DNA of 48,854 nt from Rhodobacteraceae bacterium bin131 (GCA_002239085.1 MPNP01000013.1:1-48854); one strand, 5' to 3'. Shown: positions 15,929 through 26,491, counted from the first letter of the stretch. Numbers and translations are program-made. Notes: generated by a model from the letters alone, not told the origin.

Positions 15929-17878
15929 ATGAACAAAAGTATTTCCGTCTCATTTCCTGATGGCTCTGTAAGAGAATACCCTCAAGGAATTACCCCAGCT
16001 CAAATCGCCGATTCCCTTTCTAAGTCACTTGCCAAAAAAGCAGTTTCAGCTTGTGTCAATGAAATCCATTGGGACCTTCAGTGGCCCCTTCAAGACGATT
16101 GTTGTATTCAAATCAACCTGAACGATGATAATCCCTATTCCCTTGAATTAATCCGCCATGACTTTGCCCATGTGATGGCTCGAGCAGTACAAGAGATTTG
16201 GCCAGATACCAAGGTAACTATCGGCCCGGTGATCAAGAATGGGTGGTATTACGATTTTGACCGGGATGAAACCTTCGTGCCTACTGATTTAGAACGCATC
16301 GAAAAGAAAATGAAAGAAATCATCAATCGACGAGATCCAATACGAACTGAAATTTGGAGCCGTGAAGATGCCTTGAGTTATTATGGGGAAAAAGGGGAGA
16401 AATATAAAATTGAGCTCATTGAAGCTATTCCTGCTGATCAGGATATTCGCATGTATTGGCATGGCGAATGGCAGGACCTTTGTCGGGGTCCACACTTAAA
16501 GCACACTGGTCAATTACCGGCTGATGCATTCAAGCTGACGAGTATAGCTGGAGCCTACTGGCGTGGTGACCCAAAACGGTCAATGCTCCAACGCATCTAT
16601 GGAGTTGCCTTTCGTCGTCGTGATGACCTAAAAACGTATCTGAATTTCATTGCCGAAGCACAAAAACGTGATCACCGTAAACTCGGACGCGAAATGAATT
16701 TATTTCACTTTCAGGAAGAAGCTCCGGGAATGGTCTTTTGGCATCCGAATGGTTGGAGGATGTACAAAGAGCTCCGTTCATACATGGACCGCAAGCAAAA
16801 GGAAAATGGCTATCAAGAGGTCAACACGCCCCAAGTCGTTGACCGTAGCCTTTGGGAAAAGTCTGGTCATTGGGAAAAGTTTCACGAAAATATGTTTCTT
16901 GTTAATGTTGATGAAAAAATTGACCCCAATGAGCGAGTGAGTGCCCTCAAACCTATGAATTGTCCATGTCATGTCCAGATTTTCAACAATAGCCAAAAAA
17001 GTTATCGCGAACTTCCTCTTCGCATCGCCGAATTTGGTTCGTGTATCCGGTATGAACCATCGGGCGCATTACATGGCTTGATGCGGGTAAGAGGATTTGT
17101 CCAGGATGATGCCCATATCTTTTGCGAAGAAGAGCAAATCGAAAGTGAAACTAAAAAATTCATTTCTATGCTCTCGGAGGTTTATCAGGATTTAGGCTTT
17201 TCTAAGTTTGCAATTAAATTCTCAGACCGGCCCGACATACGAGCTGGCTCTGACAAAACATGGGATCGTGCTGAAGCGGCTTTACAAAAAGCAACTACCG
17301 CGGCTGGTTATGAATTTGAACTCAACCCAGGAGAGGGTGCCTTTTATGGACCCAAACTTGAGTTTGTTCTGACTGATGCCATCGGCCGAGAATGGCAATG
17401 TGGAACTCTACAAGTTGATTTTGTCTTACCCGATAGGCTTGATGCTGTTTATATTGGCCGCGATGGAAATAAGCATCGTCCAGTAATCCTACACCGAGCT
17501 ATTCTTGGAAGCTTTGAACGTTTCTTGGGAATGGTGATTGAAAATTATGCCGGACGCTTGCCCCTTTGGCTTGCCCCTACCCAAGTCATTGTTGCGACAA
17601 TTGTTTCGGAAGTGGATGACTATGCACGCCAGATTGTTGACTATCTCACTTCACATAATGTCAGGGCTCTTGCGGATACCCGCAATGAAAAAATTGGATA
17701 TAAAATTCGTGAGCATTCGATTGCCAAAGTTCCCTTCATTTTTGCCGTTGGTTTAAAGGAACAGCAAGAAAAGACCGTTTCTATAAGAAGTCTTGGAGAA
17801 ACACGCATTCAAACGCTTGAACTTGAAGAAGCCATTACCCAATTTAAACAACGCATTTTACCACCCGACCAAAAATAA
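15929..17878 (+). CDS. thrS: Threonyl-tRNA synthetase
   Basis: Class II aminoacyl-tRNA synthetase charging tRNA-Thr, 649 residues (typical 640-660). Domain order: TGS domain (1-65, [14 protein letters not shown]), editing domain with [10 protein letters not shown] and the CRGPH element, then the catalytic core. That core has motif 2 ([20 protein letters not shown]), the zinc-type cysteine in PMNCPCHV, and motif 3 ([14 protein letters not shown]). A C-terminal anticodon-binding domain ends the protein. ATG 15929 follows GAGGATG. infC follows 122 bp downstream, a classic thrS-infC arrangement. The substrate tRNA-Thr(TGT) is encoded in this window at 10533. Confidence 0.98.
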   Translation: MNKSISVSFPDGSVREYPQGITPAQIADSLSKSLAKKAVSACVNEIHWDLQWPLQDDCCIQINLNDDNPYSLELIRHDFAHVMARAVQEIWPDTKVTIGPVIKNGWYYDFDRDETFVPTDLERIEKKMKEIINRRDPIRTEIWSREDALSYYGEKGEKYKIELIEAIPADQDIRMYWHGEWQDLCRGPHLKHTGQLPADAFKLTSIAGAYWRGDPKRSMLQRIYGVAFRRRDDLKTYLNFIAEAQKRDHRKLGREMNLFHFQEEAPGMVFWHPNGWRMYKELRSYMDRKQKENGYQEVNTPQVVDRSLWEKSGHWEKFHENMFLVNVDEKIDPNERVSALKPMNCPCHVQIFNNSQKSYRELPLRIAEFGSCIRYEPSGALHGLMRVRGFVQDDAHIFCEEEQIESETKKFISMLSEVYQDLGFSKFAIKFSDRPDIRAGSDKTWDRAEAALQKATTAAGYEFELNPGEGAFYGPKLEFVLTDAIGREWQCGTLQVDFVLPDRLDAVYIGRDGNKHRPVILHRAILGSFERFLGMVIENYAGRLPLWLAPTQVIVATIVSEVDDYARQIVDYLTSHNVRALADTRNEKIGYKIREHSIAKVPFIFAVGLKEQQEKTVSIRSLGETRIQTLELEEAITQFKQRILPPDQK

Positions 17879-17940
17879 TTGATTGCCTATTACTTCATCT
17901 CATTTCACGATTTTTCATTATCCTAGCTGGTGAAAATATA

Positions 17941-17969
17941 TTGAAATCCGCAGTCTTTGATGCTATGAT
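17941..17969 (+). promoter_or_regulatory. Candidate promoter of infC
   Basis: TTGAAA (17941-17946), a 17-bp spacer and TATGAT (17964-17969) form a good sigma70-type promoter about 32 bp before the infC start. It would allow infC expression independent of thrS. Confidence 0.5.
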
Positions 17970-18000
17970 ATAACCAACTATTAATATTAGGAGTTGACCA

Positions 18001-18543
18001 ATTACGAAGAAACCTTTCAACAAATTTCCAGAGAAAACAAACATACCTCGTTCTAACGAGGAAATAACTCATGCCGAAGTCAGAGTTATAGGCCATGATG
18101 GCTCAAATCTCGGCGTCATGTCTCCAGACACAGCTATGGAAATAGCGTATGGAGAACAACTTGATTTGGTCGAAGTGTCGCCAAATACAGAACCACCTGT
18201 CTGCAAGATAATGGACTTCGGCAAGTATAAATACTCCAAACAGAAAAAAGATTCACTTGCCAAAAAGAAGCAAAAAACTATTGATACTAAGGAAGTCAAG
18301 TTCCGACCTGGAACAGGGATTCATGACTACCAAGTCAAGCTACGCAATGTGTGTCGCTTTTTAGAAGACGGTGATCAGGTAAAAATAACCTTACGATTCC
18401 GAGGGCGTGAAATGGCCCATCAGGAATTGGGGCGAGACGTTCTTGAGCGAGTAAAAGATGATGTGGGCGATTCAGGACGTTTAATTTCGACACCAAAATT
18501 AGAAGGACGCCAAATGACTATGGTCATTGGTCCGACCAAATAA
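18001..18543 (+). CDS. infC: Translation initiation factor IF-3 (AUU start)
   Basis: 180-residue IF-3, which binds the 30S subunit, monitors the start codon and prevents premature 50S joining. I start it at ATT 18001. An AGGAG Shine-Dalgarno lies at 17989-17993, 7 bases upstream, and an in-frame TGA at 17995-17997 rules out anything earlier. The first ATG (18118) would delete the conserved N-terminal domain ([16 protein letters not shown]). AUU is the known, almost universal start of infC and underlies its autoregulation: high IF-3 rejects its own non-canonical codon. The C-terminal domain shows [34 protein letters not shown] and [10 protein letters not shown]. Length matches the family. Confidence 0.96.
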   Translation: MTKKPFNKFPEKTNIPRSNEEITHAEVRVIGHDGSNLGVMSPDTAMEIAYGEQLDLVEVSPNTEPPVCKIMDFGKYKYSKQKKDSLAKKKQKTIDTKEVKFRPGTGIHDYQVKLRNVCRFLEDGDQVKITLRFRGREMAHQELGRDVLERVKDDVGDSGRLISTPKLEGRQMTMVIGPTK

Positions 18544-18560
18544 CTACCCAAGCAATTCAA

Positions 18561-19415
18561 TTATTTCCAACGGCGGTGAATCCAGAACCACTGGTCAATA
18601 TGGTTATTGATGTGAACCCCTAAGCGTTCATTAAACTCTATTGCCATAGTGACTGGATCGGTGTGTTGTATTGAACGTTCCATGACAACTTCAAAATCAA
18701 GGCCATCAGTTTGCCTTATGCCAAATGAAGGAATCACAAGAGCACCATACTTTAAGGCAATTTTCGCGAAAATTGGGCTTGTTTTGGCTGGGGCTCCGAG
18801 AAAAGGCATCTCTAGGCCGTCTTGTGTATACTGGTCATTCAAGAGGGCAAGAATATTACCAGCCTGAACAAATTTAACAATTTCCTTGGTCCCCTCCAAA
18901 GTAGTTGGAAAGACCGGCTTGCCATAGTTTTTCATTGTTCGGGTATATAATTTATTAAAATACGGATTGGCCATAGGTCGGTAGATGCCACCAAGTTGAA
19001 AGCCCTGTAATTGTAAGTGGGAGCGCACAGCTTCATAATTACCAAAATGCCCACTGACTATAATGATGGGTTTATTTTGGCTCGCCGCGTGCCTGAACTC
19101 CTCTAAACCCTCACCACTTAACTTAAAATGTGCTGAACGTCGAAGGAATTCCTTACTACTAAAAAATTCAAAATAAAAACGACCAAAGTTATTTATGACT
19201 TTTCCAGTTACTTCATCTCTTTGATGTTCTGGCATGTCTGGATAAATGAATTTTAAATTTTCTTGAACACGTTCTTTCATTCCTGTTCGGGGAGCAATCA
19301 TCCTCTGCATGATTTGCCCACCCAAGTGAATTCGGTAATTATATGGAACAAGCCGGAGCGAAAACTCAAGAATTTTTAGGGCTTGGTAAGTTCTGAATTT
19401 TGTATCCTGAGCCAT
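18561..19415 (-). CDS. Lipid A biosynthesis acyltransferase-like (LpxL/HtrB family)
   Basis: 284-residue inner-membrane acyltransferase of the LpxL/LpxM (HtrB) family. The catalytic HX4(D/E) box is GHFGNYE, followed by the substrate region GGIYRPMANPYFN and the downstream LLNDQ and APAKTSP elements. These enzymes transfer acyl chains from acyl-ACP to lipid A precursors on the cytoplasmic face. The gene converges with infC (17 bp between stops). Because some alphaproteobacterial homologues act on ornithine lipids or other lysolipids, I give the family but no symbol. Confidence 0.86.
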   Translation of the reverse strand: MAQDTKFRTYQALKILEFSLRLVPYNYRIHLGGQIMQRMIAPRTGMKERVQENLKFIYPDMPEHQRDEVTGKVINNFGRFYFEFFSSKEFLRRSAHFKLSGEGLEEFRHAASQNKPIIIVSGHFGNYEAVRSHLQLQGFQLGGIYRPMANPYFNKLYTRTMKNYGKPVFPTTLEGTKEIVKFVQAGNILALLNDQYTQDGLEMPFLGAPAKTSPIFAKIALKYGALVIPSFGIRQTDGLDFEVVMERSIQHTDPVTMAIEFNERLGVHINNHIDQWFWIHRRWK

Positions 19416-19438
19416 TGAGGTGCTACGTGATCGTCAAA

Positions 19439-20326
19439 TTAATTTAAGGAAAGTTCTACCCGTTGTCTTTGAATCCACCAAACGAATAAACCTGAGACCA
19501 TAATTACCAAAGCACCAAAATACGTAAACAGGTCAGGGAATTCATTAAAAAACACCATTCCAAAGAAGGTTGCCACAATTATAGAAAAATATGAAATTGG
19601 GGCTAAAGTTGTAGTTGGAGCCCAAAACAAAGCGATAATTATAAACAATTGTCCAAGCGTCCCCATGACAATAATCAATAGGAGAAATGGCAAGTCACCG
19701 ATAGCGATCGGACTCCAAAAAAATGGAACGATAAACGATGACAAAATAGCTCCTATCACGGTTGTGTATAACAAACTGTTCCAAACTGATTCAGAGCGAC
19801 TCAAATAGCGGGTGACAATGGCATAGCCGGCAAAACCCATTGCGGCGGCAATTGGAAACAAAGTCCAAAACGTAAAAACATCACTGCCGGGTCGAATGAT
19901 TATGAGAGTGCCCAACAAACCAAGACTGACGCCAACGATTTTCTCCCAACCGAGTTGCTCACCAAGTAAGAAGTAACCGCCCAAGGCGATAAAAATTGGA
20001 TTGACTTGCAAGATCGCCGTTGCTGCACCCAGCTCAATTGTGGTTACACCCACAAAAAAACAAACTGTCCCAATGAACAAAAAAAATGAACGGAGCATTT
20101 GCATTCCGAATGAAGTCGTTTTTAATGACTTCTTATAGAACGCAAATACAATGAACAGAACAAGAATCGATTGCCCCAAGAATCGGATCCATATCAGCTG
20201 AAATACTTCATAACTGTCCCCTAAGTATTTAACGGTAGCATCCATTGAAGAAAGGCAGGTTAAGGCCAACATTAAGGCAAGAATACCCCTTGTCGTCACG
20301 GGGATGCTTTGCAGGTATTTACTCAT
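19439..20326 (-). CDS. EamA/DMT-superfamily transporter
   Basis: 295 residues with about ten transmembrane helices arranged as two EamA repeats. The first repeat ends with ATAILQVNPIFIALGGYFLLGEQLG, the second with a related helix pair (TTLAPISYFSIIVATFFG, then FFNEFPD). These are drug/metabolite exporters for amino acids, nucleosides or other small metabolites; specificity cannot be read. The start lies 22 bp before the acyltransferase gene's region on the same strand, with which it is probably cotranscribed. Confidence 0.88.
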   Translation of the reverse strand: MSKYLQSIPVTTRGILALMLALTCLSSMDATVKYLGDSYEVFQLIWIRFLGQSILVLFIVFAFYKKSLKTTSFGMQMLRSFFLFIGTVCFFVGVTTIELGAATAILQVNPIFIALGGYFLLGEQLGWEKIVGVSLGLLGTLIIIRPGSDVFTFWTLFPIAAAMGFAGYAIVTRYLSRSESVWNSLLYTTVIGAILSSFIVPFFWSPIAIGDLPFLLLIIVMGTLGQLFIIIALFWAPTTTLAPISYFSIIVATFFGMVFFNEFPDLFTYFGALVIMVSGLFVWWIQRQRVELSLN

Positions 20327-20687
20327 ACTTTTAGGACGTTTGATTATGCATTAACTTGATCTAACCAAGATTGAGAGCTGACTGACATTCGGTGCTTATT
20401 GATTTGTTAATTTTCAAAATACTCATTCTAGTCTAATAAACTTTTATGCTGGACAATTGGATATAAATTTTAGGCATGTTCTTCACACCTTAAGATGCTC
20501 AATCATTCATAAATTAGGTTCATTCAATCCGTAATAATGTGCTTCAAAGCGACGATCCTTTGCTAATGAACTCATGGTCTGTCTTGCCACCATCGCACAC
20601 GGTTGAAAGTGATTAATTCAAGCGTGTTAATTCTTGGTCTAATCCAATATAGGGAAAAAGCCTATGAACGGGTACTAAGTGTTCGGA
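20327..20687. other. 361-bp intergenic stretch, one doubtful mini-ORF
   Basis: No recognised gene. A 28-codon minus-strand frame (20507-20593, beginning MVARQTMSSLAKDRR) has a protein-like composition but no Shine-Dalgarno sequence. The rest is AT-rich, with no repeats or hairpins worth calling. Confidence 0.3.
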
Positions 20688-21461
20688 TTATTGCTTTTTA
20701 AGGTCTTGACAAGGTATATAGTAGGCTTTTTGGATCGTTGAAGGATAACCATTATTGATTGCCTGAAATAACAAAGCGAGGCTTTGATGCTGCTGACATA
20801 TAGGCTTTTCTTCAAGTTGAAGGCTAATCGTCGAATCTTCATTTTCTGTCACCTCAAATGGTAAAAACTCACTCAAATCATTAACCACATAAGAATTTTC
20901 GAGTGTTTGACCGCGATTTTCACCAGCCATTACTTCTGTTGTGACTATTTCAGGGTTATATAGTACATATAGGATCTTAAGGTCTTTGAGGTAATTACTG
21001 TGAATACCTTGGATCCTCAGTGAATTGTTTTCATAATTGAAAGAAATCTGAGGCATGTTGATTGAATCAAGTAATGAACGCGAACTCATGATTGCTCGAC
21101 GAATTTTTACTTCATCACTTCCAACAAGAAAATATGACCCGTTAACAACCACTTGTGGGGTATAAATTTTTCGGGACCCAATCCCTCTCGCATAATTGAC
21201 TTGGCGGAGAGTAAATAACTCATGACTAAAAACATCAGTCCAGCCAAGATGGTTCCAATAATCAACATGAAACGCTAACGGCAGAAGAGATTTATCTTCA
21301 GACAGCTGAAACAATATAGAGTCCGCAGGGGGGCAAGTGTTGCAACCTTGGGATGTAAACAATTCAATTGGAATTGCCGACCTCCATTCGGCATTGGCAC
21401 CTAACGAAGAAATCATAAGAGTTAGGCAAACGAATAGGCACTTGTATGGTTTAATGCACAT
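20688..21461 (-). CDS. DUF1223 secreted thioredoxin-like protein
   Basis: 257-residue protein with an N-terminal signal peptide (hydrophobic core LFVCLTLMISSLG, cut near ANA). It has the DUF1223 signature IELFTSQGCNTCPPAD with a CxxC pair, then AFHVDYWNHLGWTD and the YTPQVVVNG block. The fold resembles thioredoxins, suggesting a periplasmic redox role, but no substrate is established. I use ATG 21461; a TTG at 21479 would add six residues. It lies next to acnA on the same strand, a neighbourhood often seen in alphaproteobacteria. Confidence 0.88.
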   Translation of the reverse strand: MCIKPYKCLFVCLTLMISSLGANAEWRSAIPIELFTSQGCNTCPPADSILFQLSEDKSLLPLAFHVDYWNHLGWTDVFSHELFTLRQVNYARGIGSRKIYTPQVVVNGSYFLVGSDEVKIRRAIMSSRSLLDSINMPQISFNYENNSLRIQGIHSNYLKDLKILYVLYNPEIVTTEVMAGENRGQTLENSYVVNDLSEFLPFEVTENEDSTISLQLEEKPICQQHQSLALLFQAINNGYPSTIQKAYYIPCQDLKKQ

Positions 21462-21560
21462 TATATTAAATGGTCTCAAAGTCTGTTGGCGTTATAAGTT
21501 TATACTAAGCGTCATACGGTCGTTTGCAAATCAAGTTTCTGGGAAGACCAACAAATCAGC

Positions 21561-24260
21561 TTACTGATTGGCTAGTTTACGTAGAACATAATGTAACACC
21601 CCATTATGATTAATATAATCAACCTCGACCTCAGTATCGATACGACTTTTGAGTTGGATTGTTTTTGTCGTTCCGTCAGGATATTGAATTTGACAATCAT
21701 TGACCATCCCCGGAACAATATTGTGATCAAGACCTGTAATGGTAAAAGTTTCACTCCCCTTAAGCTGAAGCGATTTGCGGCTGTCCCCTTCTGTAAACTC
21801 AAACGGAATGACCCCCATTCCAACAAGGTTTGACCGGTGTATTCTTTCAAAGCTTTCGGCAATCACCGCTTTAATTCCTAACAAGGCAGTTCCTTTGGCG
21901 GCCCAGTCCCTTGATGAACCTGTACCATATTGTTTGCCGGCCACAACAACCAGTGGAATATTCTGTTCTTTAAACCCCATTGCGGCATCAAAAATAGACG
22001 TCTGATTACCATCAGGTCCAAGAGTATACCCTCCCTCAACATCATCAAGTATTTCGTTCTTAATGCGAATATTGGCGAAAGTTCCTCGCATCATCACTTC
22101 GTGGTTGCCTCGACGCGACCCATAGGAATTGAAATTTTGGCGAGTAACTTGTCGCTCTTGAAGGTACTTACCGGCAGGTGAAGTCTCCTTGAAACTCCCC
22201 GCTGGTGAAATATGGTCGGTTGTAATCGTATCGCCTAAAAGTACGAGGCATCGCGCATTGTTGATATTATCAATACCCGGTGGTTCAATTGTTATGTTTT
22301 CAAAATAGGGAGGATTTTGAACATAAGTTGATGTCGCTGGCCAACCGTAGGTCTGACTCTCATTCGTCGGAACCGATTGCCACTTTTCATCACCCGTAAA
22401 CACATCAGCATATTTTGATAAAAAGGCATCTTGTGTGACCGTTTCATTGACGAGTTCAGCAATTTCGGCGTTAGATGACCACACATCTTTGAGGTAAACC
22501 GGACTACCTTGCTCGTTATGACCAAGCGGTTGGCGTGTAATATCTATACTTAAATCACCCGCAATTGCATATGCGACAACAAGAGGAGGTGAAGCGAGGA
22601 AGTTAGCCCGAACATCAGGACTAATTCGCCCCTCAAAATTACGATTGCCCGACAACACGCTTGTGGCAATGATATCATTATTGGCAATGGCTTGAGAAAT
22701 TTCGGGCTGGAGCGGACCAGAATTACCAATACATGTCGTACAGCCATAGCCAACAAGGTTAAATCCCAAGGCATCCAGATCTTCTTGCAACCCTGCCCTT
22801 TCAAGATATTCCGAAACGACTTTGGAACCCGGAGCGAGTGAAGTTTTAACCCACGGTTTGGGTTTGAGACCGAGTTGCTTTGCTTTTCGTGCGACTAATC
22901 CTGCACCAATCATAACATATGGGTTAGAGGTGTTGGTGCATGAGGTAATTGATGCAATGACGACCGAGCCATCTTTAATATCATAGTGTTCACCCGCAAC
23001 TGTGCTAGTTTTGGCCGAGACAGAGGTACCGTTACCACTCCGGTAATCGTTAATGACTTTTTGAAATGCCGGTGCAGCTTGATCAAGTGGAATGTGGTCC
23101 TGTGGACGCTTAGGGCCGGAAATCGCAGGGACAATCTCTCCCATGTCCAATTCCAAGGTATCAGTATAGATGGGTGAGTAGTTTTCGTCACGCCATAATC
23201 GATTTTCTTTAGCATAAGCCTCGACAAGTTCAATAAGGTCTTGGTCGCGACCCGTCTGCTTGAGATAGCGCAGTGTTTCATTATCAATCGGGAAATAACC
23301 ACATGTTGCACCATATTCGGGAGCCATATTAGCAATAGTTGCTCGGTCAGCAAGCGGTAAAACATCAAGCCCATCACCATAAAATTCAACAAATTTTCCA
23401 ACCACTCCTTTTTCTCGAAGCAATTGAACGACTTTAAGTACTAAATCTGTCGCGGTTGTTCCTTCAACCATTTCACCGGTAAGTTTAAAACCCACTACCT
23501 CAGGTAAAAGCATTGATAGGGGTTGACCAAGCATCGCGGCTTCGGCCTCTATCCCACCAACGCCCCAACCAAGAACGGCCAAACCATTCACCATGGTGGT
23601 GTGGCTGTCTGTTCCGACCAACGTATCGGGGTAAGCGATGCATTGATCATTCTCATCAAGTGCGGACCAGATTGTTTTGCTTAAATACTCTAAATTGACT
23701 TGATGGCAAATCCCAGTTCCAGGTGGCACAACTCTAAAATTATCAAATGCTGATTGACCCCACTTAAGAAATTCATACCGCTCAAGATTTCGTTCATATT
23801 CTCGGTCAACATTGAGTTGGAAGGCTCTTGGATTACCAAAACTATCAATCATGACCGAATGGTCAATGACAAGGTCAACGGAGGATAAGGGATTGATTTT
23901 TTTGGGGTCACCACCGAGTGCCACCAGCCCATCTCTCATTGCTGCCAAGTCAACTATCGCTGGAACACCGGTAAAATCTTGCATCAATACCCGAGCGGGG
24001 CGAAGCATGATCTCTGATGGATTTGATCCGCTATTTTGTAACCATTGGCTTATCGACTCAATATCTGAAGCATTAACGGTCGTTTCGTCATGGTTCCTGA
24101 GTAAATTTTCGAGAACGACTGCCAGAGAAGCTGGAATACGGTCAAAACTACCGAGGCCCTTTTCTTCAGCTGCACCAATGGAAAAATAGGCATATTCATT
24201 TGGTCCAACCTTGAGTTGACGGCGTGTTAGCTTTGAATGCAAGCCAGTTTGGACTTTCAT
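21561..24260 (-). CDS. acnA: Aconitate hydratase A
   Basis: 899-residue [4Fe-4S] enzyme interconverting citrate and isocitrate in the TCA cycle, of the length expected for AcnA/IRP-type aconitases. Cluster ligands are the cysteine in SITSCTNTSNP and the pair in GYGCTTCIGNSG. Other family blocks are VGTDSHTTMVNGL, GWGVGGIEAEA, TTDHISPAG and AGKQYGTGSSRDWAAKG near the C-terminus (mobile domain). The DUF1223 gene is downstream and ccmA is divergent across a 190-bp gap. It is a housekeeping gene with no sign of damage. Confidence 0.98.
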   Translation of the reverse strand: MKVQTGLHSKLTRRQLKVGPNEYAYFSIGAAEEKGLGSFDRIPASLAVVLENLLRNHDETTVNASDIESISQWLQNSGSNPSEIMLRPARVLMQDFTGVPAIVDLAAMRDGLVALGGDPKKINPLSSVDLVIDHSVMIDSFGNPRAFQLNVDREYERNLERYEFLKWGQSAFDNFRVVPPGTGICHQVNLEYLSKTIWSALDENDQCIAYPDTLVGTDSHTTMVNGLAVLGWGVGGIEAEAAMLGQPLSMLLPEVVGFKLTGEMVEGTTATDLVLKVVQLLREKGVVGKFVEFYGDGLDVLPLADRATIANMAPEYGATCGYFPIDNETLRYLKQTGRDQDLIELVEAYAKENRLWRDENYSPIYTDTLELDMGEIVPAISGPKRPQDHIPLDQAAPAFQKVINDYRSGNGTSVSAKTSTVAGEHYDIKDGSVVIASITSCTNTSNPYVMIGAGLVARKAKQLGLKPKPWVKTSLAPGSKVVSEYLERAGLQEDLDALGFNLVGYGCTTCIGNSGPLQPEISQAIANNDIIATSVLSGNRNFEGRISPDVRANFLASPPLVVAYAIAGDLSIDITRQPLGHNEQGSPVYLKDVWSSNAEIAELVNETVTQDAFLSKYADVFTGDEKWQSVPTNESQTYGWPATSTYVQNPPYFENITIEPPGIDNINNARCLVLLGDTITTDHISPAGSFKETSPAGKYLQERQVTRQNFNSYGSRRGNHEVMMRGTFANIRIKNEILDDVEGGYTLGPDGNQTSIFDAAMGFKEQNIPLVVVAGKQYGTGSSRDWAAKGTALLGIKAVIAESFERIHRSNLVGMGVIPFEFTEGDSRKSLQLKGSETFTITGLDHNIVPGMVNDCQIQYPDGTTKTIQLKSRIDTEVEVDYINHNGVLHYVLRKLANQ

Positions 24261-24450
24261 AATCTCTCCCTTGTTGTATTGTTATTCTAATGACCTTTAG
24301 GATATGTAAGCACTTCCGACATAGAAGTAGTGTTATCCCTTATAAAATCTATATCAATTCAATAGTTTTAGTTAATCTTTTGGGATTAATTTGGTTAATT
24401 TAAGTGTTTTACTAAATTCAAAAACTTACTAATTTTACTTGGCAATTTCA

Positions 24451-25077
24451 ATGACACCCCCAGTCACAACGGATTCCCCTACCCTCATCGTTGATAGTCT
24501 AACCTGTGTAAAAGGGTCTTTTGAAGTGTTCAGCAAACTCTCATTCACTCTCTCCCAAGGTGACATGCTCTACGTTATTGGTAAAAACGGGTCCGGAAAA
24601 ACCACTCTTCTTCAAGCTTTAGCTGGGATTCAAAAACCTTCCAAAGGATCAATATCAATCGATCTTTGCCAAATCTCTTACTTTGGGCATTTAAAAGCCC
24701 TTAAGTCCGAATTGACAAGCTATGAGAACCTCTGTTTTTGGTCAGAATTAACCGACAATACAGTAAACTTAGAATTACTTGAACGATTCGGCCTCAATCA
24801 ATTAATCGATACCCTTGTAAGACATCTATCTGAGGGTCAAAAAAAGAAACTGGCTCTTTGTTGCTCGCTTATCCCAAAACGAAAATATTGGTTATTAGAT
24901 GAACCCTACAGTTCTCTCGATTCTGAAAGCAAATTGGAATTAGCAAACATTATTTTCCAACATACCCACAATAATGGAATTGCTATTTTGACTTCACATG
25001 CATCTGAACTCAATGAAGCCACTTCAGTACTTAACATGGAGGACTATACTTCCCACTACCAGCATATGCCATCATGA
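24451..25077 (+). CDS. ccmA: Haem exporter ATP-binding protein CcmA
   Basis: 208-residue ATPase of the CcmABCD complex that releases haem-loaded CcmE during cytochrome c maturation. Walker A GKNGSGKTT, the signature LSEGQKKKLALC, and Walker B YWLLDEPYSSLD are intact. I use ATG 24451; a TTG at 24439 would add four residues and neither has a clear Shine-Dalgarno. Its stop overlaps the ccmB start as ATGA. It is the first gene of a five-gene operon (ccmA-B-C-D-G), divergent from acnA. Confidence 0.94.
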   Translation: MTPPVTTDSPTLIVDSLTCVKGSFEVFSKLSFTLSQGDMLYVIGKNGSGKTTLLQALAGIQKPSKGSISIDLCQISYFGHLKALKSELTSYENLCFWSELTDNTVNLELLERFGLNQLIDTLVRHLSEGQKKKLALCCSLIPKRKYWLLDEPYSSLDSESKLELANIIFQHTHNNGIAILTSHASELNEATSVLNMEDYTSHYQHMPS

Positions 25078-25733
25078 AAACAATTCTCAAAAGAGATCTG
25101 AGAATTCTATTCAAAACAGGTGCGGGGTTTTGGCTCCCAATTATATTTTTTGTTTTTGTCGTTTTCTTGATCCCACTTGGGATTGGACCTGACCGTATTG
25201 TTCACAACCAAGTCGCTCCTTCTGCTTTGTGGATTGGTTGCGTATTTTCTCTACTTTTGAACTTGGATCGACTTTTCTTACCAGATTACACGGATGGAAC
25301 AATTGAAAAATTAATCGCAATGCAAATACCCATTGAAGAGTATGTCATTGCCAAGATGATACTTTTAGTATTGATTTCAGGGATACCGATTGCTATGGTT
25401 TCACCGCTACTCGGTGTGTTGTTGAACTTGCCTCTGACTCATGGCTTATATGCATCACTGACCCTCATAATTGGTTCTCTGGCACTTGCCGCAATCGGCA
25501 CCTTTGGGAGTGCCCTCGTATTAAATTCAAACCGAGGACACTTATTGCAAACAACAACAGTTTTGCCTTTTTGTATTCCCGTTATTATCTTTGGAACTTC
25601 AGCAATTAAAAACTATGTATCATTACAAATCATTGCGGCCGAATTATTCATCTTGATGGGCATTTCGCTTTTATCTGTGGCAATCTTCCCGTTCATCACG
25701 GCGTATGTCCTCAAAATTAATGTGCAGCAATAG
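25074..25733 (+). CDS. ccmB: Haem exporter membrane protein CcmB
   Basis: 219 residues, six predicted transmembrane helices, the standard CcmB size. It begins with the cytoplasmic LKRDLRILFKTGAGFWLP region typical of the family. The middle contains LFLPDYTDGTIEKL, and the loop ALVLNSNRGHLL precedes the last helices. It is the permease partner of CcmA, with 4-bp overlap to ccmA. Confidence 0.93.
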   Translation: MKTILKRDLRILFKTGAGFWLPIIFFVFVVFLIPLGIGPDRIVHNQVAPSALWIGCVFSLLLNLDRLFLPDYTDGTIEKLIAMQIPIEEYVIAKMILLVLISGIPIAMVSPLLGVLLNLPLTHGLYASLTLIIGSLALAAIGTFGSALVLNSNRGHLLQTTTVLPFCIPVIIFGTSAIKNYVSLQIIAAELFILMGISLLSVAIFPFITAYVLKINVQQ

Positions 25734-25765
25734 ACCTATATATTTGACCTCTTGGACACCTATAA

Positions 25766-26491
25766 ATGACATCAAAAATTTGGTATTTTGGTAATCCATA
25801 CCGATTTAGTTTTCTTGTGAAATGGACAACACCTGTCTTAGCTGTCTTGACCTTTATTTCAATTACGATTGGTCTCATTTGGGGATTTTTCTTCACTTCT
25901 GATGAGAATGTTCAAGGCAGTACTGTGAAAATCATTTTTTTGCATGTTCCCAGTGCCTTGATGGCAATCAACTGTTGGCTTTTGATGTTGGTTTCTTCTT
26001 TAATCTGGCTGTTCCGACGACATCATGTTTCAATTTTGCTTGCGAAATCAGCGGCAGCAGTGGGACTGGCAATGACAATAATGACGATTGTGACCGGGGC
26101 ATTATGGGGACAACCGATCTGGGGAACATTTTGGGCATGGGATCCAAGACTAACATCCTTTTTTATTCTGTTCCTCCATTATATAACCTACATAATGGTG
26201 TGGATGTTTCTAACAAACAAGGAATTAGCGGCCGATATAACCTCAATCTTGTGTTTGGTGGGCACTGTATTCGCTCTTTTATCCCGCTATGCTGTGTTTA
26301 TTTGGGCAGAAGGAATTCATCAAGGAGCAACTTTGTCCCTTGACCAAGAAACCAATATTCATAATGAATATTATTTTCCTTTACTTATTTGTATGTTCGG
26401 CTTCCTGACACTTTTTATTTTTTTAATACTGATTCGGACCCAAACTGAAATTATGAAAAACAAAATTCAGCTTCTTATGATGCGGAGGTAG
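25766..26491 (+). CDS. ccmC: Haem chaperone-type protein CcmC
   Basis: 241 residues with six transmembrane helices. The tryptophan-rich haem-handling motif reads GQPIWGTFWAWDPRLTS, with His residues flanking it on periplasmic loops (FLHVPSALMA and the EGIHQGATLS region). CcmC transfers haem to CcmE. Located 32 bp after ccmB and 3 bp before ccmD. Confidence 0.95.
   Translation: MTSKIWYFGNPYRFSFLVKWTTPVLAVLTFISITIGLIWGFFFTSDENVQGSTVKIIFLHVPSALMAINCWLLMLVSSLIWLFRRHHVSILLAKSAAAVGLAMTIMTIVTGALWGQPIWGTFWAWDPRLTSFFILFLHYITYIMVWMFLTNKELAADITSILCLVGTVFALLSRYAVFIWAEGIHQGATLSLDQETNIHNEYYFPLLICMFGFLTLFIFLILIRTQTEIMKNKIQLLMMRR

Noticed and set aside
15732-15929. 65-codon plus-strand frame between the hydrolase and thrS genes
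   Set aside because: It has no family motif, overlaps the divergent promoter region and lacks a good Shine-Dalgarno sequence, so I treat it as a chance frame.
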